NCBI RefSeq assembly: GCF_019264445.1
Contig: NZ_JAHVAB010000042.1
Coordinates: 1 to 62,770, forward strand
Source: Hydrogenophaga sp.
GTDB lineage: Bacteria > Pseudomonadota > Gammaproteobacteria > Burkholderiales > Burkholderiaceae_C
Reading direction: 5' to 3'
Length of the DNA: 62,770 bases
Numbering within the stretch: the stretch's first letter is position 1; the number at the start of each line of letters is the position of its first letter. Positions 35,530-44,217 of the stretch are shown here, piece after piece. Made by a program: the position numbers and the translations under genes. The notes under the pieces are model-generated. The model saw nothing but the letters and a program-made list of their open reading frames with translations, was not told where the DNA came from and ran no database searches.

Positions 35530-36873
35530 ATGAGCAAAAAAGTCTTCATCAAAACCTTCGGCTGCCAGATGAACGAGTACGACTCGGACAAGATGGCCGA
35601 CGTGCTCGGCGCCGCGCAAGGCTACGTGCCCACGCAAGACGTGGAAGAGGCGGACCTGATCCTGTTCAACACCTGCTCGGTGCGCGAGAAGGCGCAGGAG
35701 AAGGTGTTCAGCGATCTCGGCCGCGTCCGGCATCTCAAGGAAAAGGGCGTGCTGATCGGCGTGGGCGGCTGCGTGGCGAGCCAGGAGGGCGCGGAGATCA
35801 TCAAGCGCGCGCCGTATGTGGACGTGGTGTTTGGCCCGCAGACGCTGCACCGCCTGCCCGAGCTGCTGAACCAGCGCGCGCGCCACGCGTTGCCGCAGGT
35901 CGACATCAGCTTTCCTGAAATCGAGAAGTTCGACCACCTGCCGCCGGCCAAGGTGGAAGGCGCTTCGGCGTTCGTGTCGATCATGGAGGGCTGCTCCAAG
36001 TACTGCAGCTACTGCGTGGTGCCTTACACCCGCGGCGAAGAAGTCAGCCGCCCTTTCGACGACGTGCTGGTGGAGGTAGCCGGCCTGGCCGACCAGGGCG
36101 TGAAGGAAGTGACGCTGCTGGGCCAGAACGTGAACGCCTACCGAGGCACCATGGGCGACACCCGCGAGATCGCCGACTTCGCGCTGCTGCTCGAGTACGT
36201 GGCCGAGATCCCCGGCATCGAGCGCATCCGCTACACCACGAGCCACCCCAACGAATTCACGCCGCGCCTGATCGAGGCCTACGGCAAGATCCCGCAGCTC
36301 GTGAACCACCTGCACCTGCCGGTGCAGCACGGCAGCGACCGCATCCTGATGGCGATGAAGCGCGGCTACACCGCCATGGAATACAAGAGCACCGTGCGCA
36401 AGCTGCGCGCGATCCGCCCCGACATGGCCCTGAGCAGCGACTTCATCGTCGGCTTCCCCGGTGAGACAGACGACGACTTCAACAAGATGATGAAGCTCAT
36501 CACCGACGTCGGCTTTGACGCCAGCTTCAGCTTCATCTTCAGCCCGCGCCCGGGCACGCCCGCGGCCAACCTCCCCGACGACACGCCGCACGCCGTGAAA
36601 CTCGAGCGTCTGCAGCACCTGCAGGCCACGCTCGAAGACAACGTGCGCCGCATCAGCGCCAGCCGCGAAGGCACGGTGCAACGCATCCTGGTGGAAGGCC
36701 GCTCGCGCAAGAGCGCAGCCGAACTCATGGGCCGCACCGAATGCAACCGCATCGTCAACTTCGAGGGCGGGCCGCTGGCGGACCGGCTGGTGGGCCAGAT
36801 GGTGGACGTGCGCATCACCGAAGCGCGGCCGCATTCGCTCAGAGGCGCTGTGCTCGTGGCACAAGAGGCCTGA
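35530..36873 (+). CDS. miaB: tRNA-2-methylthio-N6-isopentenyladenosine synthase
   Basis: This 447-residue radical-SAM methylthiotransferase modifies A37 of tRNAs that read UNN codons. The N-terminal UPF0004 domain ligates one cluster through the Cys residues in [20 protein letters not shown] and GGCVASQEG. The radical-SAM cluster is Cys155-x3-Cys159-x2-Cys162 in [19 protein letters not shown]-terminal TRAM domain follows. The start [12 protein letters not shown] is standard. The glrK-like kinase gene follows after 6 bp. Confidence 0.97.
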   Translation: MSKKVFIKTFGCQMNEYDSDKMADVLGAAQGYVPTQDVEEADLILFNTCSVREKAQEKVFSDLGRVRHLKEKGVLIGVGGCVASQEGAEIIKRAPYVDVVFGPQTLHRLPELLNQRARHALPQVDISFPEIEKFDHLPPAKVEGASAFVSIMEGCSKYCSYCVVPYTRGEEVSRPFDDVLVEVAGLADQGVKEVTLLGQNVNAYRGTMGDTREIADFALLLEYVAEIPGIERIRYTTSHPNEFTPRLIEAYGKIPQLVNHLHLPVQHGSDRILMAMKRGYTAMEYKSTVRKLRAIRPDMALSSDFIVGFPGETDDDFNKMMKLITDVGFDASFSFIFSPRPGTPAANLPDDTPHAVKLERLQHLQATLEDNVRRISASREGTVQRILVEGRSRKSAAELMGRTECNRIVNFEGGPLADRLVGQMVDVRITEARPHSLRGAVLVAQEA

Positions 36874-36879
36874 CGCCGC

Positions 36880-38298
36880 GTGAAACCCCTGCGCTTTTCC
36901 TTCCAGCAGCTGCTGCTGGTGGCCTTCCTGCTGATCGGCGCGCTGCTGGGCGTGGCGGCGGTGCGTGCCCTGTTCTCGCTGGAAACGCTCATGGCGCAGA
37001 GCCGCGAGAGCGCGGCCCAGGCCATTGCGCTGTCCACGGCCGCGCAGTCGCTGTCCGAACGCAGCCTGACCATGGAGCGCGCGGCGCGGCAGTCGCTGGT
37101 GCTGCGCGACCGCCAGCTGCGCCAGCGTTTCGACGACGCCGCCGGCAATGCGCGCGACATCCTGCGCCGGCTGGAAGACAACGACCTGCCCGCCGACTAC
37201 GCCTACAACTGGCGCGACCGCCTCGACGCCATCACCCTGCTGCTCGACGGGCCGCCCGAAACCGCCCTGGACCGCGAGCGCGAGGTGGCACAGGTGTTTC
37301 GCGAGATCGATGGCCACAGCGCTTCCATTGCGCAAAAGGTGCAGTCCATCATCACGGACCGCAACGAGGCGCTGCAAGCCCGCTTCGAAACCAGCCGGCA
37401 GGAACTCACGCAGCAGGTGGTGGGCTCCATCGGGGTGGCTGCGATCCTGGCGCTGGCGTTCGGCATCTGGCTGGCACGGCCTTTCAAGCGGCTGGAGAAG
37501 GCGATCCAGGGACTGGGTGAAAACCAGCTCGACGTACCGATCGACATCCCCGGCCCCTCCGACGTGCGGCGCGTGAGCCAGCAGCTCGAGTGGCTGCGCC
37601 TGCGCCTGACCGAACTGGATGCCGACAAGGCCCGCTTCCTGCGCCACATCTCGCACGAACTCAAGACCCCGCTGGCCTCGCTGCACGAAGGCGTGGCCGT
37701 GCTGGGCGATGGCGTGGCCGGCGCGCTCAACCCCAGCCAGGCCGAGGTGGTCAACATCCTGCAGCACAACACCCAGTTGTTGCAGCACCAGATCGAGGCC
37801 CTGCTGCGCTTCAACGCCGCCGCCTTCGAGGCGCGCCAGCTCAAGCGCGAACGCACCGACCTGCTCGCCCTGCTCGAAGACCAGATCGACACCCAGCGCC
37901 TGCAATGGCAGGCCCAGGCCCTGACGGTGCGGGTGGAAGGCGTTGCCGTGACGATGCCGGTGGATCGCGAGAAGATTGCCTCCGCCGTGGGCAACCTGCT
38001 GTCCAACGCCATCCGTTTTTCACCGCACGGCGGTCACATCCGCCTGCTCCTGATCGACCTGCCCGGGCGCGCCTGCATCGACATCATGGACCAGGGCCCC
38101 GGCGTGGCCGAGGCCGACCGCGAACGCATCTTCGAACCCTTCTACCGTGGCGAACGGCAACCGCAAGGGGCCGTGCGCGGCACCGGCATCGGCCTGTCCA
38201 TCGTGCACGAATACATTCTGGCCCACGGTGGCCGCATCACCCTGCTGCCGCAGCGCCAGGGTGCTCATTTCCGGATTGAACTGCCCCATGCCCACTAA
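36880..38298 (+). CDS. glrK: GlrK/QseE-type sensor histidine kinase
   Basis: The protein has 472 residues from a GTG start. TM1 is LLLVAFLLIGALLGVAAVRA. A periplasmic helical domain follows, then TM2 (VVGSIGVAAILALAFGIWLA), a HAMP domain, the phospho-acceptor His in RHISHELKTPLASLHEG, the N-box VGNLLSNAIRFSPHGG, MDQGPGVAEADRE and RGTGIGLSIV. The next two genes are a QseG-like lipoprotein and a sigma-54 activator, the same order as E. coli glrK-qseG-glrR. It probably phosphorylates the GlrR-like regulator in response to an envelope signal. Confidence 0.88.
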   Translation: MKPLRFSFQQLLLVAFLLIGALLGVAAVRALFSLETLMAQSRESAAQAIALSTAAQSLSERSLTMERAARQSLVLRDRQLRQRFDDAAGNARDILRRLEDNDLPADYAYNWRDRLDAITLLLDGPPETALDREREVAQVFREIDGHSASIAQKVQSIITDRNEALQARFETSRQELTQQVVGSIGVAAILALAFGIWLARPFKRLEKAIQGLGENQLDVPIDIPGPSDVRRVSQQLEWLRLRLTELDADKARFLRHISHELKTPLASLHEGVAVLGDGVAGALNPSQAEVVNILQHNTQLLQHQIEALLRFNAAAFEARQLKRERTDLLALLEDQIDTQRLQWQAQALTVRVEGVAVTMPVDREKIASAVGNLLSNAIRFSPHGGHIRLLLIDLPGRACIDIMDQGPGVAEADRERIFEPFYRGERQPQGAVRGTGIGLSIVHEYILAHGGRITLLPQRQGAHFRIELPHAH

Positions 38299-38965
38299 CT
38301 TCCCCAACGCCGCCCACCCCTTGCGCGTGGCGGGCTTCGCCGCCGTGCTGGTCTTGTCTCTGGCGGCATGCAGCACCGCGCCAGCCGCACCCGAGAGCAC
38401 CGACAACGGCAGCGTGCCCATGCCGCAGAAGAGCCCGTCCGTGGTGGCCGCGCCGTCGCCCACGGCCACGCCCGTGTTGACCGCGCCCGTCGAGACGCCC
38501 AGCGTGATCAGCGCCGAAACCCCGCCCGTGCCCGATGTGATCACCGCCCTGCTGAGCTACGCCGACCGGCTTCACGCACTCAGCCCGACCGACCTCGCCG
38601 CCGAAATCGTCGTGCAGGGTGACCCGGGCAACGTGGCGCTGCGCCAGATGCAGCTGGCCCTGGCCTTGATGCACCTGCGCCAGCCCGCCGACACCGCCCG
38701 CTCGCTGGGCCTGCTGCAGCGCGTGATCACGCACACCGGCCCCGAGAGCCTGCCGCTCAAGCCGCTGGCGCGCCTGCTGGCCAACCGGCTGATGGACCAG
38801 CGCCGGCTGGAAGACGCGGCCGAGCGACAGGCCCAGCAGCTGCGCGACAGCCAGCGCCGCATCGACCAGCTCAATGAGCGGCTCGAAGCCATGCGCGCCA
38901 TCGAACGCAGCCTCACCACCCGCCCCCCTGCCGCCGCGCCCAACGGCACGCGCCCCAACCCATGA
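38288..38965 (+). CDS. qseG: QseG/YfhG-like outer membrane lipoprotein
   Basis: The protein has 225 residues and overlaps the 3' end of glrK by 11 bp. The signal peptide ends in lipobox LAAC. A Pro/Thr/Ser-rich linker precedes a helical domain, and the C-terminus is a coiled coil ending MRAIERSLTTRPPAA, which closely recalls the end of E. coli QseG (IERQLSTRKPA). In E. coli, QseG interacts with the GlrK sensor. The stop overlaps the glrR start in an ATGA junction, so all three proteins are made together. Confidence 0.8.
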   Translation: MPTNFPNAAHPLRVAGFAAVLVLSLAACSTAPAAPESTDNGSVPMPQKSPSVVAAPSPTATPVLTAPVETPSVISAETPPVPDVITALLSYADRLHALSPTDLAAEIVVQGDPGNVALRQMQLALALMHLRQPADTARSLGLLQRVITHTGPESLPLKPLARLLANRLMDQRRLEDAAERQAQQLRDSQRRIDQLNERLEAMRAIERSLTTRPPAAAPNGTRPNP

Positions 38966-40371
38966 ACACCCCTACGCCCCTGCCATCCACGCACCGCGCG
39001 CGCCTGCTGGTCGTCGACGACGACGCCGACATGCTGCGCCTGCTGGCGATGCGCCTGGGCGCAGCGGGGTATCAGGTCACCTCGGTCGGCTCAGCCGAAG
39101 CCGCGCTCAGCCAGCTCGACATCGAGCGGCCGCAGCTGGTGCTCTCCGACGTGCGACTGCCAGGCAAGGACGGCCTGGCCCTGTTTGACGAAATCCGCAA
39201 GCGCCACCCCTCGCTGCCGGTGATCCTGCTCACCGCGCACGGCACCATTCCCGACGCCGTGGAAGCCACCGCGCGCGGCGTGTTCACCTACCTCACCAAG
39301 CCCTACGACGCCAAGGAGCTGCTCGAGAAAATCGCGCAGGCCCTGGCCCTGGGCGCACCCGCCGACGACAGCGCCCGCGTGGACGAGGCCTGGCGCAGCG
39401 AGATCGTGAGCCGCTCCAACCGCATGGCCGATGTGCTGGCCGAAGCGCGCATGGTCGCCCAGAGCGATGCCAGCGTGCTGCTGCGCGGCGACTCGGGCAC
39501 CGGCAAGGAAATGCTGGCGCGCGCCATCCACAAGGCCAGTGCGCGGGCCAGCAAGCCCTTCATTGCGGTGAACTGCGGCGCCATCCCCGAGGCCTTGCTG
39601 GAGTCCGAACTGTTCGGTCACATGAAAGGCGCCTTCACCGACGCCGTGTCCAACCACAAGGGCCTGTTCCAGGCGGCCGATGGCGGCACGCTGCTGCTCG
39701 ACGAGATCGGCGACATGCCCCCTGCGCTGCAGGTGAAGCTGCTGCGGGTGCTGCAGGAGCGCGCGGTGCGCCCGCTGGGCTCGAGCCAGTCGCTGCCGGT
39801 GGACGTGCGCATTATCTCGGCCACGCACCGCGACCTCGAAGACGCGATGGCCAACGCCCAGTTCCGAGAAGACCTGTATTACCGCCTCAACGTCGTCACG
39901 CTCACGCTGCCCACCCTGGCCGAGCGGCGCGAAGACATCGCCCTGCTGGCCAACCATTTCCTGGCGCGCCTGGCCGCCAAGTACGGCAAGCGCAGCTCCG
40001 GCTTTGCGCCGGAAGCGCTCAAGGCGCTGACGATGGCGGCCTGGCCGGGCAACGTGCGCCAGCTCTACAACGTGGTCGAGCAGGTGTGCGCGCTCTCCAC
40101 CACGCCGCTGGTCTCGCTCGCGCTGGTGCAGCGCGCCTTGCGCACGCCTTCGGTGGAAGTGCTCAGCTTTGCCGACGCGAAGCAGCGCTTCGAGCGCGAG
40201 TACCTCGTGGACCTGCTCAAGATGACCGACGGCAATGTGGCCGACGCCGCGCGCCTGGCCCAGCGCAACCGCACCGAGTTTTACCGGCTGCTGCAAAAAC
40301 ACGCCCTCACGCCCGGGCTGTTCAAAACCGACGCCCAAGGCGCCTCTGGCGACGCTGTCGCTGAAGAGTGA
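38962..40371 (+). CDS. glrR: GlrR-type sigma-54-dependent response regulator
   Basis: This 469-residue protein has a receiver domain (LLVVDDDADMLRLLAMRL, phospho-Asp in LVLSDVRLPGKDG). Its AAA+ domain has the Walker A GDSGTGKEML near residue 175 and Walker B GGTLLLDEIGDMPP. A Fis-type helix-turn-helix follows (TDGNVADAARLAQRNRTEFY). The sigma-54 contact loop reads GAFTDA instead of GAFTGA (Asp227). A perfect GlrR-like binding palindrome and a sigma-54 promoter lie just downstream, in front of opgG. Confidence 0.9.
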   Translation: MNTPTPLPSTHRARLLVVDDDADMLRLLAMRLGAAGYQVTSVGSAEAALSQLDIERPQLVLSDVRLPGKDGLALFDEIRKRHPSLPVILLTAHGTIPDAVEATARGVFTYLTKPYDAKELLEKIAQALALGAPADDSARVDEAWRSEIVSRSNRMADVLAEARMVAQSDASVLLRGDSGTGKEMLARAIHKASARASKPFIAVNCGAIPEALLESELFGHMKGAFTDAVSNHKGLFQAADGGTLLLDEIGDMPPALQVKLLRVLQERAVRPLGSSQSLPVDVRIISATHRDLEDAMANAQFREDLYYRLNVVTLTLPTLAERREDIALLANHFLARLAAKYGKRSSGFAPEALKALTMAAWPGNVRQLYNVVEQVCALSTTPLVSLALVQRALRTPSVEVLSFADAKQRFEREYLVDLLKMTDGNVADAARLAQRNRTEFYRLLQKHALTPGLFKTDAQGASGDAVAEE

Positions 40372-40422
40372 CACGCACAAGCTGTTGTTTTTGCTGGATT
40401 TTTCCCCGGCAGCCCAACAGCC

Positions 40423-40440
40423 TGTCGCCATCTGGCGACA
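40423..40440. promoter_or_regulatory. GlrR-type upstream activator site (TGTC-N10-GACA)
   Basis: TGTCGCCATCTGGCGACA is a perfect palindrome except for its two central bases and exactly fits the TGTC-N10-GACA sites bound by E. coli GlrR before glmY. Its centre is about 105 bp upstream of the -24 element at 40536 and about 130 bp from the expected transcription start, a normal distance for an enhancer-type site. Confidence 0.75.
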
Positions 40441-40535
40441 AAAACAGGGGGTTCAGACACCCCGAACAGCCCTTCAGGGCGCCGGACACATCTGGATACC
40501 TGAAAAGCGGTTGATTTGAAAGGGTTTTTTCGTGT

Positions 40536-40550
40536 TGGCACAGGGTTTGC
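40536..40550 (+). promoter_or_regulatory. Sigma-54 promoter of opgG
   Basis: TGGCAC-N5-TTGC carries the invariant GG and GC with 10 bp between them, preceded by T (TTGGCACA), an almost consensus -24/-12 element. The start of transcription would fall at about 40562, one base before the annotated opgG ATG. Confidence 0.82.
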
Positions 40551-40562
40551 CCTTATACCGGC

Positions 40563-42134
40563 ATGCCCCACACGATTCGCCCCCTTTTCACCTCCCGCCA
40601 GCTGCGCGGCTGGACCGTGCTTGGCGCCCTGCTGGTCTCGCTGTGCGGGGCGTCGGCCCAAGCCGAGCGCTTTGACTGGGACAGTCTCACGCAACTCGCC
40701 CAGACGCGCGCCACGCAGCCCTACCGCGCAAACAGCGACAAGCTCCCCGCCGAGCTCGCCACCATCACCTACGACCAGCTGCGCGACATCCGCTTCAAGC
40801 CGGACCAGTCGGTCTGGCGAGATCAGAACCTGCCGTTTGAGGTCCAGTTCTTCCACCTCGGCCTGTACCAGACCGAGCCGGTGCGCATCCACGAGCTCAA
40901 GCCTGACGGCCGGGTGAACCACCTGCCCTACCGCAGCGCCGACTTCGACCAGGGCAAAAACAACTTCGACACCAGCCGCTGGGGCGACCTGGGCCACGCC
41001 GGCTTCCGCCTGCACTACCCGCTCAACGGCCAGGCGTACAAGGACGAGCTGGTGGTGTTCCAGGGCGCGAGCTACTTCCGTGCGCTCGGTGCCGGCCAGC
41101 AGTACGGCCTGTCGGCCCGCGGTCTGGCGATCGACACCGTGGGTGGCAGCGGCGAGGAATTCCCGCGCTTCTCCGAGTTCTGGCTGCAGCAGCCCGCCGC
41201 CGGCGCCACCGAGGTCACGGTCCTGGCCCTGCTGGAGTCGCCACGCGCCACCGGCGCCTACCGCTTCGTGATCCGCCCTGGTCAGCAGACCACCACCACC
41301 GTGAACGCCCGCGTGTTCCTGCGCGCCGGCGCCGGCCCCGTCCACACGCTGGGTCTGGCACCGCTGACCAGCATGTTCCTCTCGGGCGAAAACCAGCCCC
41401 TGCGCGGCGACTTCCGCCCCGAAGTGCACGACTCCGACGGCCTGATGATGGTCAGCGGCGAAGGCGAATGGCTGTGGCGCCCGCTGCAGCGGCCGAAAGA
41501 CGTCACGGTGAGCTCCTTCACCATGCAGAACCCGCGCGGTTTCGGCCTGATGCAGCGCGACCGCAGCTTCGCCAACTACGAAGACGTGGAAGCCCGCTAC
41601 GAGCGCCGCCCCAGCGCCTGGATCAAGCCGCTGGGCAACTGGGGCGCCGGGCGCGTCGAGCTGGTGCAACTGCCCACGCCCGATGAGACGCACGACAACA
41701 TCGTCGCCTACTGGGTGCCCGGTCAGCTGCCCGCCCCCGGCCAGCCGCTGGAGCTGAGCTACGAACTCGCCTGGCAAGGCGACACCCAGCAGCGCCCGCC
41801 GTCGAGCTGGGTCACGCAGACCCGCCGCGGTTACGGCTTCACCCGCCTGTCACCGGCCGAGCAGACGCGCCAGCCGCAGTACGTGATCGATTTCGCCGGC
41901 CCCGCGCTCGACGCCCTGCCCGCTGACGCACCGGTCAAGGCCGTCGTCACCGCCAACGCCAATGGCCGCGTGCTCGAAACGCTGGCCTACCCCAACCCCG
42001 CCACGCGCTCCTGGCGCGTGACCGTGCGCGTCGAGCGCGTCGACGCGACCCAGCCGGTCGAACTGCGCGCCTTCCTTCAACACCACAACGACACCGTGAG
42101 CGAAACATGGACACATCTGTTGCTTCCCGAATGA
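40563..42134 (+). CDS. opgG: Glucan biosynthesis protein G (periplasmic)
   Basis: This 523-residue MdoG-family periplasmic protein is needed to build osmoregulated periplasmic glucans. Its signal peptide (GWTVLGALLVSLCGASAQA) is followed by FDWDSLTQLAQTRATQPYRA, the family start. The blocks LPFEVQFFHLGLY, GASYFRALGAGQQYGLSARG and FTMQNPRGFGLMQRDR are all present. The promoter just upstream is sigma-54 type. Because its predicted start nearly coincides with the ATG, this transcript would be leaderless unless another promoter is used. opgH overlaps its 3' end by 28 bp. Confidence 0.94.
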   Translation: MPHTIRPLFTSRQLRGWTVLGALLVSLCGASAQAERFDWDSLTQLAQTRATQPYRANSDKLPAELATITYDQLRDIRFKPDQSVWRDQNLPFEVQFFHLGLYQTEPVRIHELKPDGRVNHLPYRSADFDQGKNNFDTSRWGDLGHAGFRLHYPLNGQAYKDELVVFQGASYFRALGAGQQYGLSARGLAIDTVGGSGEEFPRFSEFWLQQPAAGATEVTVLALLESPRATGAYRFVIRPGQQTTTTVNARVFLRAGAGPVHTLGLAPLTSMFLSGENQPLRGDFRPEVHDSDGLMMVSGEGEWLWRPLQRPKDVTVSSFTMQNPRGFGLMQRDRSFANYEDVEARYERRPSAWIKPLGNWGAGRVELVQLPTPDETHDNIVAYWVPGQLPAPGQPLELSYELAWQGDTQQRPPSSWVTQTRRGYGFTRLSPAEQTRQPQYVIDFAGPALDALPADAPVKAVVTANANGRVLETLAYPNPATRSWRVTVRVERVDATQPVELRAFLQHHNDTVSETWTHLLLPE

Positions 42135-44158
42135 GCACGGCCCCTGCGCCATCGCACCACGGTGCCACGCCTGAGAGCCTTCCCATGCCCTTGCATGCCC
42201 GCACGCAGCTGCGCGAAGAGCGCCACCCCAACTCGGTGACGGCGCCCCCGATCAACCGCGGTTCGATGGTGCCGCGCCCCTGGCGCGGTTTCTGGAACAG
42301 CATCGGCACCGCCCTGCTGAGCGCTGCCAGCCGCGCGCTGCCCCCGCGCACGCCCGTTGCCACCGCCACCGAGGTCGCTGAGTCGCCCATGGCCTGGCAG
42401 AGCGCGGCCAACCGCCGCCGCCTGGTGTTCGCGGTGCTCGCGGTGCTGAGCACGGCCTTTGCCACCAGCCTGTTTGCCGACGCGCAACCCGAGCACCACA
42501 ACGCCTGGATGCAATATGGCCAGCTGGCGCTCTTCGGCCTGCTCTCGGCCTGGGTGGTCACCGGCTTCGTCACCGCCCTCATGGGCTTCTGGGTTTCGCT
42601 GTTTGGCGACCGCCACACGCTGCGCGCGGCCGATGTGCGCGAGCACGCCATGAACCCCGATGCGCGCACGGCGATCATCATGCCGATCTGCAACGAGGAC
42701 GTGCCCACGGTGTTTGCCGGCCTGCGCGCCACGTGTGAGTCGCTCGCGGCCACTGGCCACGCCGGCCAGTTCGACGTGTTCGTGCTGTCCGACAGCTACG
42801 ACCCCGCCATTGCTGCCGCTGAAAAATCCGCCTGGGAAGACCTGCGCGCCGCCCTCGCCGCCCAGCCCGACCTGCCGCAGATCGAGGTGTACTACCGCCT
42901 GCGCACCCGCCGCACCCACCGCAAGGCCGGCAACGTGGCGGACTTCTGCCGCCGCTGGGGCAAGGACTACCGCTACATGGTCGTGCTCGACGCCGACAGC
43001 GTCATGAGCGGCAGCTGCCTGGTGTCCATGGTCAAGCTCATGGAAGCCAACCCCAAGGCCGGCATCATCCAGACCGCCACGCAGGCCATCGGCCACGCCA
43101 CGCTGCACGCCCGCGCGCAGCAGTTCGGCTCGCGCGTGACGGGTCGCCTGTTCACGCTGGGCATGCAGTTCTGGCAGCTGGGCGAGTCGCACTACTGGGG
43201 CCACAACGCGATCATCCGCGTCGAGCCCTTCATGAAGCACTGCGCGCTCGCGCCCATCAAGGGCACCGGCGGCATGTCCGGCGGCATCATGAGCCACGAC
43301 TTCGTGGAAGCCGCCCTGATGCGCCGCGCTGGCTACCACGTGTGGCTGGTCTCCGACCTGACCGGCAGCTACGAACAGCAACCGCCAGACCTGCTGAGCG
43401 AACTGCAGCGCGACCGCCGCTGGTGCCAGGGCAACCTGCAGAACTCGCGCCTCATGGCCGAGCCCGGTATCCACCGCGTGCACCGCACCATGTTCGCCAT
43501 CGGCGCCATGTCTTACCTGTCGGCACCGCTGTGGCTGGCCTTCCTGTCCATCGGCACCGCGCTGTGGGCGGCCGATTCGAGCGCCATCCCCAGCTGGCAA
43601 GCCGTGCCTGAAGAGCTGCGCGCGCTGTGGATGTGGACGTTGACGATGCTGTTCATGCCGCGCGTGCTGGGTCTGCTGGCCGTGTTCATGAAGGGCGAGC
43701 AGAAGTCCTTCGGTGGCACCGTGGGCCTGCTGAGCAGTTCGGTGGTCGAGACCGTGCTGGCCTTGATGCAGGCGCCCATCCGCATGCTGGCCCACTCGCT
43801 GTTCGTGCTGGTGGCCATCACCGGCCTGAAGCTGGAGTGGAAGTCGCCCCCGCGTGAAGCCAACGGCGTGTCGTGGCGCGATGCGCTGGCCCGCCTGGCG
43901 CCCATGACGTTGGTGATTGGCCTGCTGGGTGCGGGCGTGGCGGCGATCAACGCCAACGCGCTGATCTGGCTGATGCCCGTGGCCCTGCCGCTGTTGCTGG
44001 CCGTGCCCCTCACGGTGGCCACGAGCCACGTCGACCTGGGTGCCTGGATGCGCTCGCGCGGTGTGCTGCTGATCCCTGAGGAATCGTGGTCGCCTGCGGT
44101 GCTGCGCCGTGCGTGGCGGCATGCCAGCCGGTTCACCCTGGCGCACCAGGCGGCTTGA
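42107..44158 (+). CDS. opgH: Glucan glucosyltransferase H
   Basis: This 683-residue inner-membrane GT2 glucosyltransferase polymerises the beta-1,2-glucan backbone from UDP-glucose. Membrane helices flank a cytoplasmic catalytic domain with IIMPICNEDVPTV, DADSVMSG, GGMSGGIMSHDF and the QRDRRWCQGN motif equivalent to QxxRW. The C-terminal half carries further membrane segments. The first ATG (MDTSVASRMS) overlaps opgG; a second ATG nine codons later is possible. A hairpin near 44180 may end the transcript. Confidence 0.94.
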   Translation: MDTSVASRMSTAPAPSHHGATPESLPMPLHARTQLREERHPNSVTAPPINRGSMVPRPWRGFWNSIGTALLSAASRALPPRTPVATATEVAESPMAWQSAANRRRLVFAVLAVLSTAFATSLFADAQPEHHNAWMQYGQLALFGLLSAWVVTGFVTALMGFWVSLFGDRHTLRAADVREHAMNPDARTAIIMPICNEDVPTVFAGLRATCESLAATGHAGQFDVFVLSDSYDPAIAAAEKSAWEDLRAALAAQPDLPQIEVYYRLRTRRTHRKAGNVADFCRRWGKDYRYMVVLDADSVMSGSCLVSMVKLMEANPKAGIIQTATQAIGHATLHARAQQFGSRVTGRLFTLGMQFWQLGESHYWGHNAIIRVEPFMKHCALAPIKGTGGMSGGIMSHDFVEAALMRRAGYHVWLVSDLTGSYEQQPPDLLSELQRDRRWCQGNLQNSRLMAEPGIHRVHRTMFAIGAMSYLSAPLWLAFLSIGTALWAADSSAIPSWQAVPEELRALWMWTLTMLFMPRVLGLLAVFMKGEQKSFGGTVGLLSSSVVETVLALMQAPIRMLAHSLFVLVAITGLKLEWKSPPREANGVSWRDALARLAPMTLVIGLLGAGVAAINANALIWLMPVALPLLLAVPLTVATSHVDLGAWMRSRGVLLIPEESWSPAVLRRAWRHASRFTLAHQAA

Positions 44159-44178
44159 TGTTTTGATCGCCTGCCTTG

Positions 44179-44198
44179 CTCGCCCGCGGGTGGGCGAG
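44179..44198. terminator. Hairpin between opgH and eamA
   Basis: CTCGCCC pairs with GGGCGAG around a 6-nt loop in the 59-bp gap between convergent genes. No T-tract follows, so it would be a weak or factor-assisted terminator. Confidence 0.45.
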
Positions 44199-44217
44199 GT
44201 CGGGTGATCCGGTCCCG

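Noticed and set aside
35368..37905. Long open frame antisense to miaB and glrK
   Set aside because: Composition is typical of a shadow frame, and both sense genes have clear domains and catalytic motifs.
40450..40468. GTTC-N9-GAAC inverted repeat before opgG
   Set aside because: It has only 4-bp arms within a GC-rich spacer and no known matching regulator; it could be chance.
40481..40498. Possible second GlrR site near CATCTGGATACC
   Set aside because: It shares CATCTGG with the strong site, but neither TGTC nor GACA arms are present.
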